From the NCBI GenBank assembly GCA_013180625.2, contig SNVD02015095.1:34089-98088 (forward strand): DNA of 64,000 nt. Direction: 5' to 3'. Below, piece by piece: positions 21,886 through 33,879 of the stretch; position 1 is the stretch's first letter, and the number at the start of each line of letters is the position of its first letter. The stretch comes from Boswellia sacra. Taxonomy: Eukaryota > Streptophyta > Magnoliopsida > Sapindales > Burseraceae. The translations under genes were made by a program, and so were the position numbers. The notes beneath the pieces were generated by a model. It did not search any database, was not told the DNA's origin, and was given only the letters and a program-made list of their open reading frames with translations.

Positions 21886-22410
21886 GCACCAAAAGTATGA
21901 AACTATGTTTTGGATTAAGTGATCCAGAACTTTTTGGTTATAGTAATGCAGATTTTGATGGTGATTTAGATAATCATAAATCAAGAAGTGATAATATATT
22001 TTTGTTTGGTGGAACTGCTGTTTCTTGGTTAAGTAACAAATAAGGCTGCGTTGCTAAGTCAACCATGGAGGCTAAATATATTTCTTGTAGTGCAGTGATA
22101 AGTACTGTAGTATGGACCAAAAGATTTATAAAGAGCCTACAATTATGATTGATTGATAAGGCAATCAATGTGTTTTATGATAATAAGTATGTCATCTTCT
22201 TAGTTAAAAGTAGAGCAACTAGCTCTAAAGGCAAACACATTGATATAATTATCACCATATGCAAGATATAATAGAGAGAGAGGAAGTAAAATTCAACTAT
22301 ATACCCTATAGTGAGATGGTAGCTAATCCTATAACCAAAGGATTATCTCTAGAGAAATTTAGAGAGTATATGACTACTATGGGTTTAAAAAATCAACTAG
22401 ATGTGTAGTC
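21886..22410 (+). pseudogene. Copia RNase H relic, plus strand
   Basis: Plus-strand reading from LKGTKSMKLCFG, then GYSNADFDGDLDNHKS (the D.DWAGD block of copia RNase H), AVSWLSNK-stop-GCVAKSTMEAKYI and ANPITKGLSLEKFREY near the end. It joins abruptly to the minus-strand copia relic at about 21885, so it belongs to a different copy. The N-terminal pol domains are absent. At least three in-frame stops. It is the 3' stub of another Tnt1/RE1-like element; its LTR would lie within 22411-23100 but has no partner to prove it. Confidence 0.75.
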
Positions 22411-23149
22411 TGGACATGTGGTATGAAGATATTATTGTAAGCATCTTAGGGACGCCTGAGATTAACGACAATATAACTCTATCTGATTTTTTCAATATTG
22501 GTCTGATAAAAGATAGAGTACAGTAGCAAGGTAATAAGAATTATATAGCTTTCTAGATTATGAAATTTGTTTTGAGGCATCTAGAAAATTCTATATAATA
22601 GCAGACACTTAGTGTCAAAGTCATCAATAAGGTGTATTAGGGAAAACCTCTAAGATAAGCGGAAGTACTTAATCGAAATTTTAGACGTAGGTCAAATATG
22701 TTTATTTGGCTAAGATTGCCAATTGAAATTAGGTACGGATTATTCTTCTAGCTCAGAGAATTGGTGTCATCTAATAAAGAAACTTTAGATGCAATTAGAA
22801 ATGAAATGGTTAAAATTGTGTACACCTAAAAATCAAGAAACCATATTCTAATGACTAGTTTTATGAGACGAGGTTCACCATAAATATTGTGTACTTAATC
22901 TATTTGGAGAAGTATGTCTCTTATCAGGAGACACATGTGGGTAGTTATTTAAATGCTAAACGGTTACTAGCAGTTATATATAGTTGTGTAAAAGCAAAGG
23001 TGTATTGGTTGATGAAGTATTACATTGTTTCATGTCTACATATACATACCTTGTTCACCGTAGTTTATATTATTTTTATTATATAATTCTTACCTAGATC
23101 TACATGTACCAAATAGCCTAATAGCAAGGGTGTGATCCTGTAAAATTCT
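22411..23149. other. Probable remnant LTR/UTR of the copia stub; no gene
   Basis: Follows the copia RNase H stop. No ORF of interest and no second copy in the window. The segmental-duplication homology begins near 23150. Confidence 0.35.
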
Positions 23150-23879
23150 TCATATCTGCCTTTCAATTCTTACGTACTAAGCTTGCATGAAAGAGAGCTC
23201 CCTTAAGCTTTCACACATAAAATGATAATTAATTGTTTTGTTTCTTATTTTTAATTATATTAAAATATAATTTTTATTTTAACATTAACCTATGCAACAA
23301 TTAATATAACTTTAAAAATAAAATAATCAATTGTAGAAATATAATCAAATTTTGAAATTAATCATCTTAAAATTTTATTAATTAAAAACTCATCAACTGT
23401 TATTGTCATTTATTTATTTATTTTATTTTTAAATTATAAAGTTAATAGTCAAAAACGGTGATGTGAAACTATCTCAAACTTGATTGGAGGCAAGTAAATC
23501 ATATCACACTAGCTTTTGAGAAAGACTTACATGAAATATGCTCATCATTATCTTGTTGATTTGGTGAGTCCATCCAACTAAGTCATAACAAATAATTATA
23601 AATGGTTAAAAAATCAAAAAGAAAAAGACATTAGTTAATTTTTTAATTCAATGAAATGATGAAATATATTCGTGGATGGATTGGAAAAATGAAGAAAAAT
23701 TTGAAAAATCAATATTTCCCCAATTTCCTTCAACGCATGGCAAATTATGAATATATATAAACACACACACCATACATATTTCAACCAAAATACACATTCT
23801 TAAAATTTATTATATCCTTTTACTTACTCTGTTTTAAACATTCACAGGTTATGCTACCTTTCTCATTGGACCAAGAATT
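23150..23879. repeat. Segmental duplication, copy 1 left part
   Basis: Matches 42515-43250 in order (CCTTTCAATTCTTAC..., GAGAGCTCCCT, AACATTAACCTATGCAA, AAAATGAAGAAAA) and ends in the UGT-derived piece. The copy continues at 35880-37650 beyond the nested retroelements. Confidence 0.8.
23842..23879 (+). pseudogene. Truncated UGT pseudogene A, 5' piece
   Basis: CACAGGTTATGCTACCTTTCTCATTGG and the following bases match the end of the PSPG box of the intact UGT (PLVMLPF..DQ, near 41646-41680). Upstream sequence is unrelated to UGT, so the copy was already 5'-truncated. It stops at the insertion site of the nested retroelements (GAATT, 23875-23879) and resumes at 35880. Confidence 0.8.
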
Positions 23880-23909
23880 TGTTGCAAACTCTCGTACAAG
23901 CTTTGATAC

Positions 23910-24717
23910 TGTTGGTGTTAACGTCATACACATGTTCAAATTTTGATTAACTTGTGATAAAAGTAATTAAAATATTTTATTCCTATTTTAATGTTTCTAG
24001 ATAATTATTATAGGAAGTATTTTGATAATTATCTCTCTTGATCAGGATAATATTTTGTATCCTAATCAAAATAGGAAGATAGTTAATATATCCTTATTAC
24101 TTTTGGAGATTAACTATAAAGCATTTCCTATTTTGTTTTATCCTAATCCTAATGTGATCTTAATTGAGATCCTTACAGGACTTTTAGAAAGATTATATCA
24201 AGATCTCTCAATATATATTGATGTATGAAAAAGTCGGATGCAAGTATTGAGTGAGAGAGTCTTTGACGCAAGAGAGATTGTTGATTGTTCTTCACAGCAT
24301 TCCATGACTTTATAATTGCAAAGCTTTGACACCAAGTAATGTCTTTATATCTTTGATTCATTGAGTCTTTTTTTTCATGTATGAGAGTTAAAATCATACA
24401 TGAGTTGTTGATCAAGTCTGAGTGAGTTAGTAGACACTTAGGGAAACTTGAGGGTTAGGTGTTTATGTAATTCTATACTAGACATCGGGTGCTATGTATA
24501 ACTTAACAACGTTCTGTTAAGTTATCTGTGCATGAGTGTGAGTCAGCACTGTAAAAGGTCTTAAAGATTGTACAAACAAGAACATAGTGAATTGCAGCTC
24601 TATAGCTGTACGTGGACGTAGGTTTTTATAACCGAACCACGTAAAAATCATCTTGTGCCGATTTACATTACAGTTTACTGTCTTGTTATTTATAACTGCA
24701 TACCTCCAGAACTTTCA
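23910..24717 (+). repeat. SIRE-like 5' LTR
   Basis: Starts TGTTGGTGTTAACGTC and ends CCTCCAGAACTTTCA. By eye about a dozen mismatches to the 3' LTR in the first 350 aligned bases. It lacks about 70 bp present in the 3' LTR (within 33618-33690). Confidence 0.95.
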
Positions 24718-24719
24718 AT

Positions 24720-24731
24720 TGGTATCAGAGC
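24720..24731 (+). other. Primer-binding site, tRNA-Met type
   Basis: TGGTATCAGAGC lies two bases after the 5' LTR; it is complementary to the 3' end of initiator tRNA-Met, the usual copia primer. Confidence 0.9.
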
Positions 24732-24780
24732 AGGTTCACTGATAGACAAGTGAAGAAAACGATCAAGTTGATCTGAAAGG

Positions 24781-26580
24781 ATGGAGTTTATTCGCAATGG
24801 AGGATCTAGAACGCAACCACCTATTCTCGGTGATAGTAATTACCCATATTGGAAGGTTAGAATGATGATGTATATCAAGTCTCTTGATGATAGGGCATGG
24901 ATGAGTGTACTCAAGGGATGGTCACCCCCAACAAAGCTAAATGCCTTTGGTAATGCCGAACCAAAATCAGAGGACGAATGGTCTGATGAAGAATACCGAC
25001 AATCCAGTTAGAACTCCAAGACTCTCAATGCAATCTTAGTGCAGTTTACTTAAACAACTTCGGACAGATTTTTAAATGCAATATAGCCAAAGAAGCATGG
25101 GATATACTTGAGGTAAAACATGAAGGTACTGCATCTATTAAAAGATCTTAACTAATGAGGTTGAATTCTCAATTTGAAAATCTGATGATGCATGAGGATG
25201 AATCAATTTCTGATTTTTACTCCAAGATATGTCACATTACAAACTTAGCATACATGCTTGGCAAAAATTTTATTGATGCAGAAGTTGTTAGCAAAATAAT
25301 TAGGTCTATCCCAGACAAATTTCAACCTAAAATTTCAGCCCTTGAAGTTAAAAACACTGATGAAATGAGAGTTGATGAACTGATTGACATTCTTCAAAAC
25401 TTTGAAATAAATAAAGTACTCGAAAACAAAAAGGTAAAAGCATTGCATTTAATGTGAAAGCTGAAAAATCTGAAGACGAATATAGTGATAAGCTTGATGA
25501 AATTGATTCTAAACAAATTGCTTTTCTAACAAAAAATTATTTCAAGTTTATGAAAAGAAATTTCAGGAAAGAGAATCAAGGAAAGCCATCAAACTCAAGT
25601 GAAGAAAAGTTCAAAAATTCAGCAAGGACAGTGATAAAAAGAAACCGAAACAACCAGAAAAGAAAGGGCAGATCCAGTGTTATGAATGTTCTAGTTATGG
25701 ACATATTCAATCTGAATATGCTAATCTCAAGAAGAAAAACAAAGGGCTGACAGCAACTTGGAGTGATGAATCAGAATCAGAGTCAGAAGACCAAGATTGT
25801 ATAAGTAATTTTGTTGCATTTACTGCATCAGCAGTAGATAAAGGAAAGGCTGTTATGTCAGACATAACAGAAGACTGTCAAGACAGTGTTGATCATTCAG
25901 ATGAAGAAGATGGACCAGAATATTATGAAGAGTTGCAAGAAACTTACAATGTACTCTATGGTGAATGGCTGAGTCAAAAAGAAGGAATCAATACCTTAAA
26001 GAGAAAGATTGAAGTTCTGAAATGTGAAAAAGCTTATGCTGAAAATCACATAACTGAACTTAAGACTATTTTGACAGACAAAACAATATATATTGAGAAA
26101 ATCACAACAGAACTGGCTGATAGCAAGAGGTGTGTTAATCAACTCAAAATTGGAGCAGCCAAACTTGATCAAGTTTTGAATCTCAAAAAAGACAACTCCA
26201 ACAAACATGGATTAGGGTACTCAGAAGGAAACGTTGCATCTTCATCCAAAACAGTCTTTCTGAAAGCTTCAACATCAGGTAAGAGTTTTGAACCTAATTC
26301 TTTAAAGTCAAGTCCGAATTCCAAAAGCAGTGAAGAGTATGTTTCTCCACTAAGTTCTTTCAGATCCAGCCCTGAAAATGTAAGGAATTCATTCCTATTT
26401 GTGTTTTTTTTTTTTTTTTTGTGGTAAAAAGGGACATATCAGACCTAGATGCTTTAAATTGTTGAATCTTTTGCACAAAAGATCAAAACAATTTAAACAG
26501 TTACCAAAATCACAATAGCAGTGGGTTAAAAAAGACAAAACAGTATGTCATGTTGCCTTTACTGCACTTAATCATGCATC
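24781..26580 (+). pseudogene. SIRE-like gag relic
   Basis: Begins MEFIRNGGSRTQPPILGDSN with the gag motif YPYWKVRMMMYIKS. It is broken by several stops and frame changes between 25010 and 25150, continues with SISDFYSKICHITNLAY (25203-25255), and has a first zinc knuckle CYECSSYGHIQSEY (25678-25719) whose last Cys is Tyr. A coiled-coil-like, Glu/Lys/Leu-rich segment lies at 25855-26230. The second knuckle (about 26400-26455; expected form C..CGKKGHIRPRC) is wrecked by an expanded T tract at 26404-26421, leaving only KGHIRPRC-like bases out of frame. Gag would form the virus-like particle and bind RNA; this copy cannot make full-length protein. Confidence 0.85.
26404..26421 (+). repeat. Poly-T tract inside gag zinc knuckle
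   Basis: About 18 consecutive T in the codons for the start of the second CCHC knuckle, changing the frame. Confidence 0.9.
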
Positions 26581-26587
26581 TAATGAT

Positions 26588-29500
26588 TTGTGGTATTTTG
26601 ACAGTAGATGTTCTAGACACATGACTGGAAATAAATTGTTTCTAACAGATTTTAAAGCATGCAGGGATAGAAATGTCACCTTTGGAGATGGAGCAACAAG
26701 TAAGATCATTGGTAAAGTCACTTTGAATGTCAAAGGCCTACCTAATTTTAGAAATGTCCTTTTAATGGAAGACTTAAAAGCTAATCTTATTAGCATTAGT
26801 CAGATTTGTGATGAAAAATATACTGTTAACTTCACACAAAACAAATGCATGGTCTTAGATAATTTTAGTGAATGCATTCTAGAAGGTAATAGATCTTTGG
26901 ATAATTGTTATCTTATAGAAATTGCATTTCATGCTAGGATTTCTGATTTAGAATTGTGGCATCAAAAATTAGGACACTTAAACTACAAAGACTTGGTTAA
27001 ATTAACTAAGTTAGGTGTTGTAAGAGGAGTTCCTAAACTTGATGACAGAATTGATAAAATTTATGGACGATGTCAAATAGGGAAACAAATCAGAAGTTCA
27101 CACAAATCAAGTCCACATCTTAGCACTTCTAAGATACTTGATTTGCTTCACATGGATCTTATGGGTCCTATACAAATTGAAAGCATTACAGGTAAAAGAT
27201 ATATATTTGTTTGTGTGGATGATTTTTCTAGATATACCTGGGTTGATTTCATTAAAGAAAACTCTAACACTTTTGATGCTTTCAGGAACCTTTGTGTCAA
27301 GCTTGAAAATGAGCAAAATAGGAACATAGGAAGAATTGTGAGAATAAGAAGTGATCATGGCAAAGAGTTTGAAAATGTTAGCTATGCTAACTTTTGCAAA
27401 TATCATGGAATTGATCATGAATTTTCAGCTCCCAAAACCCCTGAACAGAATGGCATTGTGGAGAGGAAGAATAGAACTCTTCAAGAGATGGCAAGAGTAA
27501 TGCTTAATAGCAAGAAGTTGACCAAAAGACTATGGGCTGAAACAATAAGCACGGCTTGTTATATTTCAAATAGAGTTTTTCTTAGACCTGACACTAATTA
27601 GACACCTTATGAGATTTTGAAAGGAAGAAAACCTAATTTGAAATATTTTCATGTCTTTGGTTGCAGGTGCTACATCTTAAACGACAGAGAACTTTTAGGA
27701 AAATTGGATCCAAAGAGTGATGAAGGAGTCTTTGTGGGATATGCACAAAACAGCAAAGCTTTTCGAGTTTACAATCTGAGAACTGAGGCAATCATGGAAT
27801 CTGCAAATGTAGTATTTGATGACCTTGATGATTATGCGAAATACTCACAAGAGGAAAGCATAACCAGCTTCACAGAAGATGTAAAAAAATCAGATCCAGA
27901 TAGCAATAAAAAGGAAGATGTTGTTATGAAGGAAGAAACAGCTGCTGTTACACTAGACGTAACAGTAACATCTGACAACTCAGATTTGAACAAAAATTCA
28001 ATTTACAATGATGATGATAGAAAAAATCCACCCACATGGATTCAAAAGGCACATCCAACAAGTTCTATCATTGGAACACCAGATGGCATGATGAAAACCC
28101 GGAGCAAAGTAAGAAATCAGGTAAGGTTTGCATGTTATGTTTCTTTAGTTGAGCCAAAGAATGTGAAAGAAGCTTTAAAAGAAGAAGTGTCTATTCAAGC
28201 TATGCAAGATGAACTTAATCAGTTTAAAAGGAATGAAGTGTGGGAATTAGTTCCTAGGCCAGAAGATACAAATGTCATTGGAACAAAATGGATTTTTAAA
28301 AATAAAACTAATGAAAGCGGTCAAGTAGTTAGAAATAAAGCTAGGCTAGTTGTACAAGGTTACACACAAGTTGAAGGTATAGACTTTGATGAGACCTTTG
28401 CACTCGTAGCTAGACATGAGTCAATCAGATTACTACTTGCAATTACTTGTTTGCTTGATTTTAAGTTGTACCAAATGAATGTTAAAACTGCATTTTTAAA
28501 TGGCTATTTCAATGAAGAAGCTTTTGTTGAACAGCCTAAAGGATTTGAAGATCCTAAATATCCAGATTTTGTGTACAAATTGCACAAAGCTTTGTATGGT
28601 TTGAAACAAGCTCCTAGAGCCTGGTATGAAAGGTTGACTAATTTTCTAATCAATAAAGGTTATAAAAGAGGCAGCAATGATACGACCTTGTTCATCAAAC
28701 ATACATCAACCTATTTTATTGTGGCACAAATATATGTTGATGATATTGTTTTCGAATCAACTAACAAAAGCAAAATTAATGAGTTTGTTAAGTTGATGTA
28801 GGAAGAGTTTGAGATGAGCATGGTAGGAGAATTAAATTTCTTTCTTGGATTGCAGGTTAAGCAAATGGTTGTTGGGATATTTATATTTCAATCAAAATAT
28901 GCCAAAAATCTTTTAAATAAGTTTGGGCTTGAGAATGCAAAATCAACGAAAACTCCTTTCAGTACTAATCTAAAACTTTCAAAAGATAATATAGGGAAAG
29001 AAGTTGATGCAAGCTTATACAGAAGCATTATTGGCAGCCTACTTTAACTCACAGCAAGCAGACCAGATTTGAGCTTTAGTGTAGGACATCTTTGTGCAAG
29101 GTTTCAAGCAAATCCCAAATAATCATATCTTATAGCAGCAAAGAGAATCATCAGGTATGTACATGGAACATGTGATTATGAAATATGGTTTTCTAAAGAT
29201 ACAAATGATTGTCTTGCAGGGTTCAATGATGCAGATTGGGCAGGAAATGCAGATGACAGAAAAAGTACTTCATGAGGTTGTTTTTATCTTGGTTGTAACT
29301 TGGTTTCATGGCACAGCAAGAAACAGAATTCAATTTCTTTATCAACAGTTGAAGCTGGATACATAGCAGCAGGGAGTTGTTGTACACAACTGTTGTGGAT
29401 GAAGCAAATGTTGAGTGATTATAGTATCGAACAGAAGCCTATTACTATGTTTTGTAATAATACTAGTGCTATAAATATTTCTAAAAATCCTGTTCAACAT

Positions 29501-29683
29501 TCTAGAACAAAACACATTGATATTAGATACCATTTTATAAGGGAACTGGTAGAATCTAAGGTGATACATATTGAGCACATCTCCACAGATAAACAATTGG
29601 CTGACTTGTTCACTAAGGCATTGGACACAGCAAGGTTTGAAAATCTAAGAAAAGCCTTAGGTATCTATCATTTATATGAGTGA
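26588..29683 (+). pseudogene. SIRE-like pol relic (protease, integrase, RT, RNase H)
   Basis: One long frame with about five stops (27599 TAG, 28799 TAG, 29045 TAA, 29120 TAA, 29272 TGA). The protease starts at WYFDSRCSRHMTG, where the catalytic triplet DSG reads DSR. GAG-pre-integrase follows with LWHQKLGHLNYKDL. Integrase has an intact DDE set in LLHMDLMGP, RSDHGKEFEN and NGIVERKNRTLQEMARVML. RT has IGTKWIFKNK, MNVKTAFLNGYFNEE, LYGLKQAPRAWYERL and the catalytic YVDDIVF. RNase H has DADWAGNADDRKST, SLSTVEAGYIAAGSCC and HIDIRYHFIRELV, ending STDKQLADLFTKALD. Pol would copy and integrate the element. Single nonsense changes and the protease substitution argue recent but complete loss of autonomy. 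Confidence 0.92.
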
Positions 29684-30515
29684 ATACAGTATTTTGTTAT
29701 GTTATTCATATCTGTAGTATCATAAGTTTCCTTCTAAATCAGCATGTTTTGAGTTGTGATATAAAAATTATGTGAATAATTAAATACTGGTTTAATAATG
29801 AAAATACAAAGAGGGCTGCCAGTATATGATGTGTGAAAGCCATCCATTAAGAGTAACTTTATTGTATCTGAGAAATATGGTGAGGTCACCCACTCAAAAG
29901 GAAAAGGGATACCTCTATACATGTATGAAAGCTACTGTATAATTTAGCAAATTTATATTGAGACTAACTTTTGTGTGTGTAAGAAGCATACTCAAGTTGT
30001 TCACTCGATATATTCAAAATAAGCTTTAATGTGTGAATCACTCAAACCCAAAATTATGCTTTTTAGAATGAGAAATATGATAATTCAGATATTACTGTTA
30101 TAATATGGATAACTGTGTTTTGTTATATCTTTCATAACAAATGTCCTATATGCTTATGCTAAAAATTAAGTCACTTGTGTGTCCATGTGTCAAATTATTG
30201 CCATGTCAGCATCGTTACACTAAGGGGGAGAAGTCTCAATGGCGGGAGTCCTTATTCTATCAGTATTCCTTATTTGAATTGAAGTGTTTTGAATGGAGTT
30301 ATTAAATAGTTTTTTTTTTTTTTTGGAAAGGAAAGACATTAATTAATTTTTGATGAAAATAAAAAAATTTCTTTAAAATCGGCCTAGTATATATAACAAT
30401 ATTTTCTGGGCTTCTCCTGTTCATATAATCCCTCGTCCACAGTTGCTTCCCTGTCCTACGTGTTTGGCTCTTTGTCTCTGTTCTAAAAACTTTTTGCAGT
30501 TCTGAAACCCTAGCC
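29684..30515. other. Spacer between pol and env-like ORF
   Basis: Non-coding, AT-rich; a purine tract AAGGGGGAGAAG at about 30222-30233, as often seen after pol in this lineage. Confidence 0.6.
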
Positions 30516-32366
30516 ATGGCATCATCAAACTCGACAGCCCGTGCTTCTTCTTCAAGTAACTCCAGTCATGACAGTAGCAACAGCAGTCAGTCACCTCCTA
30601 CGCAACACAAACAGGCAATAAGAGCAGTTGATCCAGCCATCAGCGAGGATGAACAAGTACCAGTGAAGAAGATTAAGGACAAAGTCAAGCCAAAATACAA
30701 CAAATTTCTTATTGCGACAGTCAAATAGAAGTTTGAAGAGATTACTTCACAAAGAAAGCTACATTTAGAAAGGCCAGTGAAACTCTCAGACTTTAACACA
30801 TATGATGTTGATGAGATGATTGAGTCCAACTATTGGACTCGAACGGTATCAAATTTTCTTCCTCCTGTAAAAACTTTGATTCAAGAATTCTATGCTAACA
30901 TATCAAGTGCCATTGATGATCCTAAGAGTTTTCATTATCATAAAGTCTACTGTCGAGGGAAGTTTGTGAAATTCTCTCCCAATATCATAAACTCTTTTCT
31001 GGACATTCCAATAGGCAGCATGCATTCTGTAGATGAAGAATATAACATGGAAGAAATAATTAAAGAAGTTACTGGTCGAACAGATATCAAGTGGAAACCC
31101 AGAGATGGTCTTGACCAAAAATTTCTTAGGAAGAAATACCGAGTGTTACACAAGATAGCTCAGTTTAATTGGCTTTCTTCTACTCATCAAAATCAGATTA
31201 GGGAAGATGGAATGAAACTTCTCTTTTGTTTAGGAACTAATAGACCAGTCAATTTTGGACTGTTAACATATAGAACAATTGTTCAAATTGGTTCCTATCA
31301 CTCAGATTACTATTTGCTTGTGTTCCCCTGTCTGATACAAGGCATTCTGGCTCAGAACAACATTCCTGTGAGTTTTGGTGAACAAACTGAAGTTCTATCT
31401 AAGTCTATTACCAAGGGATTCCTTCAACGATTGCATGATCAAACTGATTTGCCTACATCTGAACTTAAACCCACAAGAGTCAGGAAAAATCAATTGAAAT
31501 TTGTTGAAGAGAAACTTGAATTGATCAATTCCGCTTTGACAGATATTTTGCAGGATTTGAAAGACATCAAACATAAGTAATTTGTGTTGGAAGCTCAGTT
31601 TCTTAGATAGTTTCAGTCCATAGCACCGTATTCCATGGCATCTGTACATGAACCTGTGGTTCCAGAACCACCAGCTGCTGATATACCAGAAGCCACTGAA
31701 CCACGACCTAAGGAAACAGCTCCAAGTCCATCAAGTCCAACTGCACATCCTGCTGTTAAGAAAGACAAAACAACAGCACAGAAGCCAAAAGAAAAATCAA
31801 ACAAAGCTTCTATCAAGGAAAATATCCGAAAGGGAAAGAAGAAACTGAAAATGGTGAAGAAATCATCTGATCAAAAAAAGCAAAAATTAGACAAATCTGC
31901 TCCCACTTTGCAAGATGAATCTGATTTAGATGAACCAACAAAAATAGATTCTGAAATGAAACAGCCTTCACCACTTGTTGAGAAAGAATCCCTAGATATT
32001 CCTGAACCTATAGCAGCTGAAGAAGAACCTCATCCACCATCACCCTCTCTGCCAGCACATGAGTCACCAGTTTCATCTTCCCAACCGCCTGCTCAAACCA
32101 CTGAAACAAGTGCAAAAAGAATCGAAAGGGAGATACGCAGAATAGTTGCTGAAGTTACAGCTACTTCCTCAAAAACAACTAACATTCCTTCAGCACCAGC
32201 TCCTTCTGCACCAACAGCACCAGTTGCAGCTCCAACAGAACAAGCTTCATCTGATCAGCCAACCTCTACTCCTAAGCGCAGGGTTAAACATGTGGCCTGC
32301 AAATCTGTCAAACGCCCTGGCAGCTCCACCTCACCACTTATCAGAAAGCCTCCCAGACTTGGTTAG
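30516..32366 (+). pseudogene. SIRE-like env-like third ORF (broken)
   Basis: Three segments in the same frame (30516-30728, 30731-31580, 31611-32366) are separated only by stop codons (TAG 30726, TAA 31578, TAG 31608), so this was one ORF of about 615 codons. The Ser/Asn-rich N-terminus starts MASSNSTARASSSSNSSHDS. The middle holds a folded-looking domain (about 30770-31550) with FVKFSPNIINSFLDIP and DYYLLVFPCLIQGILA segments, as in the plant-retrotransposon ORF often labelled putative plant transposon protein. The C-terminus is Pro/Ser/Lys-rich and low in complexity. The position after pol matches the env-like ORF of SIRE elements. I see no clear signal peptide or transmembrane anchor, so envelope function is not supported. 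Confidence 0.7.
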
Positions 32367-33000
32367 ATTTTGGCCACTTGTGCTGAAATCAAAGGGGAGA
32401 AGATCACATCAAAGGGGAAATCATGAGGGGATATCATGAGATACAAGGGGAGACACAACTTTGCTGAACTTGGCTTTGGCCTTATATTTGCTCTGAACTC
32501 TGACCTACTTATTTTTATTCTGTCTGTTCTAAGCTACTTTAATTTGCTGTTCTTTTGTTCTTATTCTCTCTACTTACTAATTTTGTTTTTATGTTACTTG
32601 TTTCTCCAAAAGGAATAAGTAAGAAGTGGGGGGAGAATGACTTATCTTTTATATGTTGTGTGCACTTGAATGGTTTATTGCATTATGATAATCTGCATTA
32701 GTGAAGTAACTGAATCAATGATTTTGAGTGCAGCTGAGTTTAGTACATTGATTATTTGCAAACTTTGAGTGTACTAGCGAAACTTCACTTAATACTCTAT
32801 TCAGTCATATATCTCGTGACAGTGTACTGTTATATGAGTGTACTATTATGTGATTCACAACAATTTTCTGATTATTTATTTGCATGAGTTATTTATCTGT
32901 CCTATGGTTCATGATAACTTTCAGTGATATCTAACTTATTATGTGTTGTTCTTAGAAACAGTTGAGTGCTTTCATCACAAGTTGCCAAAAAGGGAGAGAT
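32367..33000 (+). other. 3' untranslated region with polypurine tracts
   Basis: Purine runs AAAGGGGAGAAG (about 32391), AAGTGGGGGGAGAA (about 32625) and the LTR-adjacent AAAAAGGGAGAGA (about 32987-32999). The last is the likely plus-strand primer. Confidence 0.75.
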
Positions 33001-33879
33001 TATTGGTGTTAACGTCATACACATGTTCAAATTTTGGTTAACTTGTGATAAAAGTAATTAAAGTATTTTATTCCTATTTTACTGTTTCTAGATAATTATT
33101 ATAGGAAGTATTTTGATAATTATCTCTCTTGATCAAGATAATATTTTGAATCATAATCAAAATAGGAAGATAGTTAATATATCCTTATTACTTTAGGAGA
33201 TTAACTATAAAGCATTTCCTATTTTGTTTTATCCTAATCCTAATATGATCTTGATTGAGATCCTTACAGAACTTTTAGGAAGATTGTATCAAGATCTCTC
33301 AATATATATTGATGTATGAAAAAGTAGGATGCAAGTATTGAGTGAGAGAGTCTTTGGCGAAAGAGAGATTGTTGATTGTTCTTCACGGCATTCCATGACT
33401 TTATAATTGCAAAGCTTTGACGCCAAGGAATGTCTTTATATCTTTGATTCATTGAGTCTTTGTTTTCATGTATGAGAGTTAAAATTGTACATGAGTTGTT
33501 GATCAAGTCTGAGTGAGTTAGTAGACACTTAGGGAAACTTGAGGGTTGAGTGTTTATGGAATCTGTACCAGACATCGGGTGTTATGTATAACTTAACAGC
33601 GTTCTGTTAAGTTATCTGTGACAGAGAGTGGGCAGTGTCACTAATGTTTAGGATCTTTGTGAAGATTTTGTTTGTCAAATATTAGGTTTGTGCGTGAGAG
33701 TGAGTCAGCACTGTAAAAGGTCCTAAAGATTGTACAAACAAGAACATAGTGAATTGCAGCTCTATAGCTGTCCGTGGACATAGGTTTTTATAACCGAACC
33801 ACGTAAAAATCCTCATGTGCCGATTTATATTACAGTTTACTGTCTTATTATTTATAACTGCATACCTCCAGAACTTTTA
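33001..33879 (+). repeat. SIRE-like 3' LTR
   Basis: Copy of 23910-24717; starts TATTGGTGTTAACGTC and ends CCAGAACTTTTA, followed by the GATAC duplication. Confidence 0.95.

Larger units (their letters stand above)
23910..33879 (+). mobile_element. SIRE-like Ty1/copia retrotransposon with env-like ORF, 9970 bp
   Basis: LTRs at 23910-24717 and 33001-33879, a tRNA-Met primer-binding site (24720-24731), gag, pol and a third ORF after pol, then polypurine tracts. The target duplication GATAC is perfect (23905-23909 and 33880-33884). The left LTR has TG...CA ends; the right copy has TA...TA, each one transition. The third ORF and multiple purine tracts are typical of the SIRE/Maximus (Sirevirus) lineage. 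All ORFs carry stops. Confidence 0.92.

Noticed and set aside
30516..32366. Reading the env-like ORF as an infectious-virus envelope
   Set aside because: No signal peptide, furin-like site or membrane anchor visible; kept as an env-like retrotransposon ORF only.
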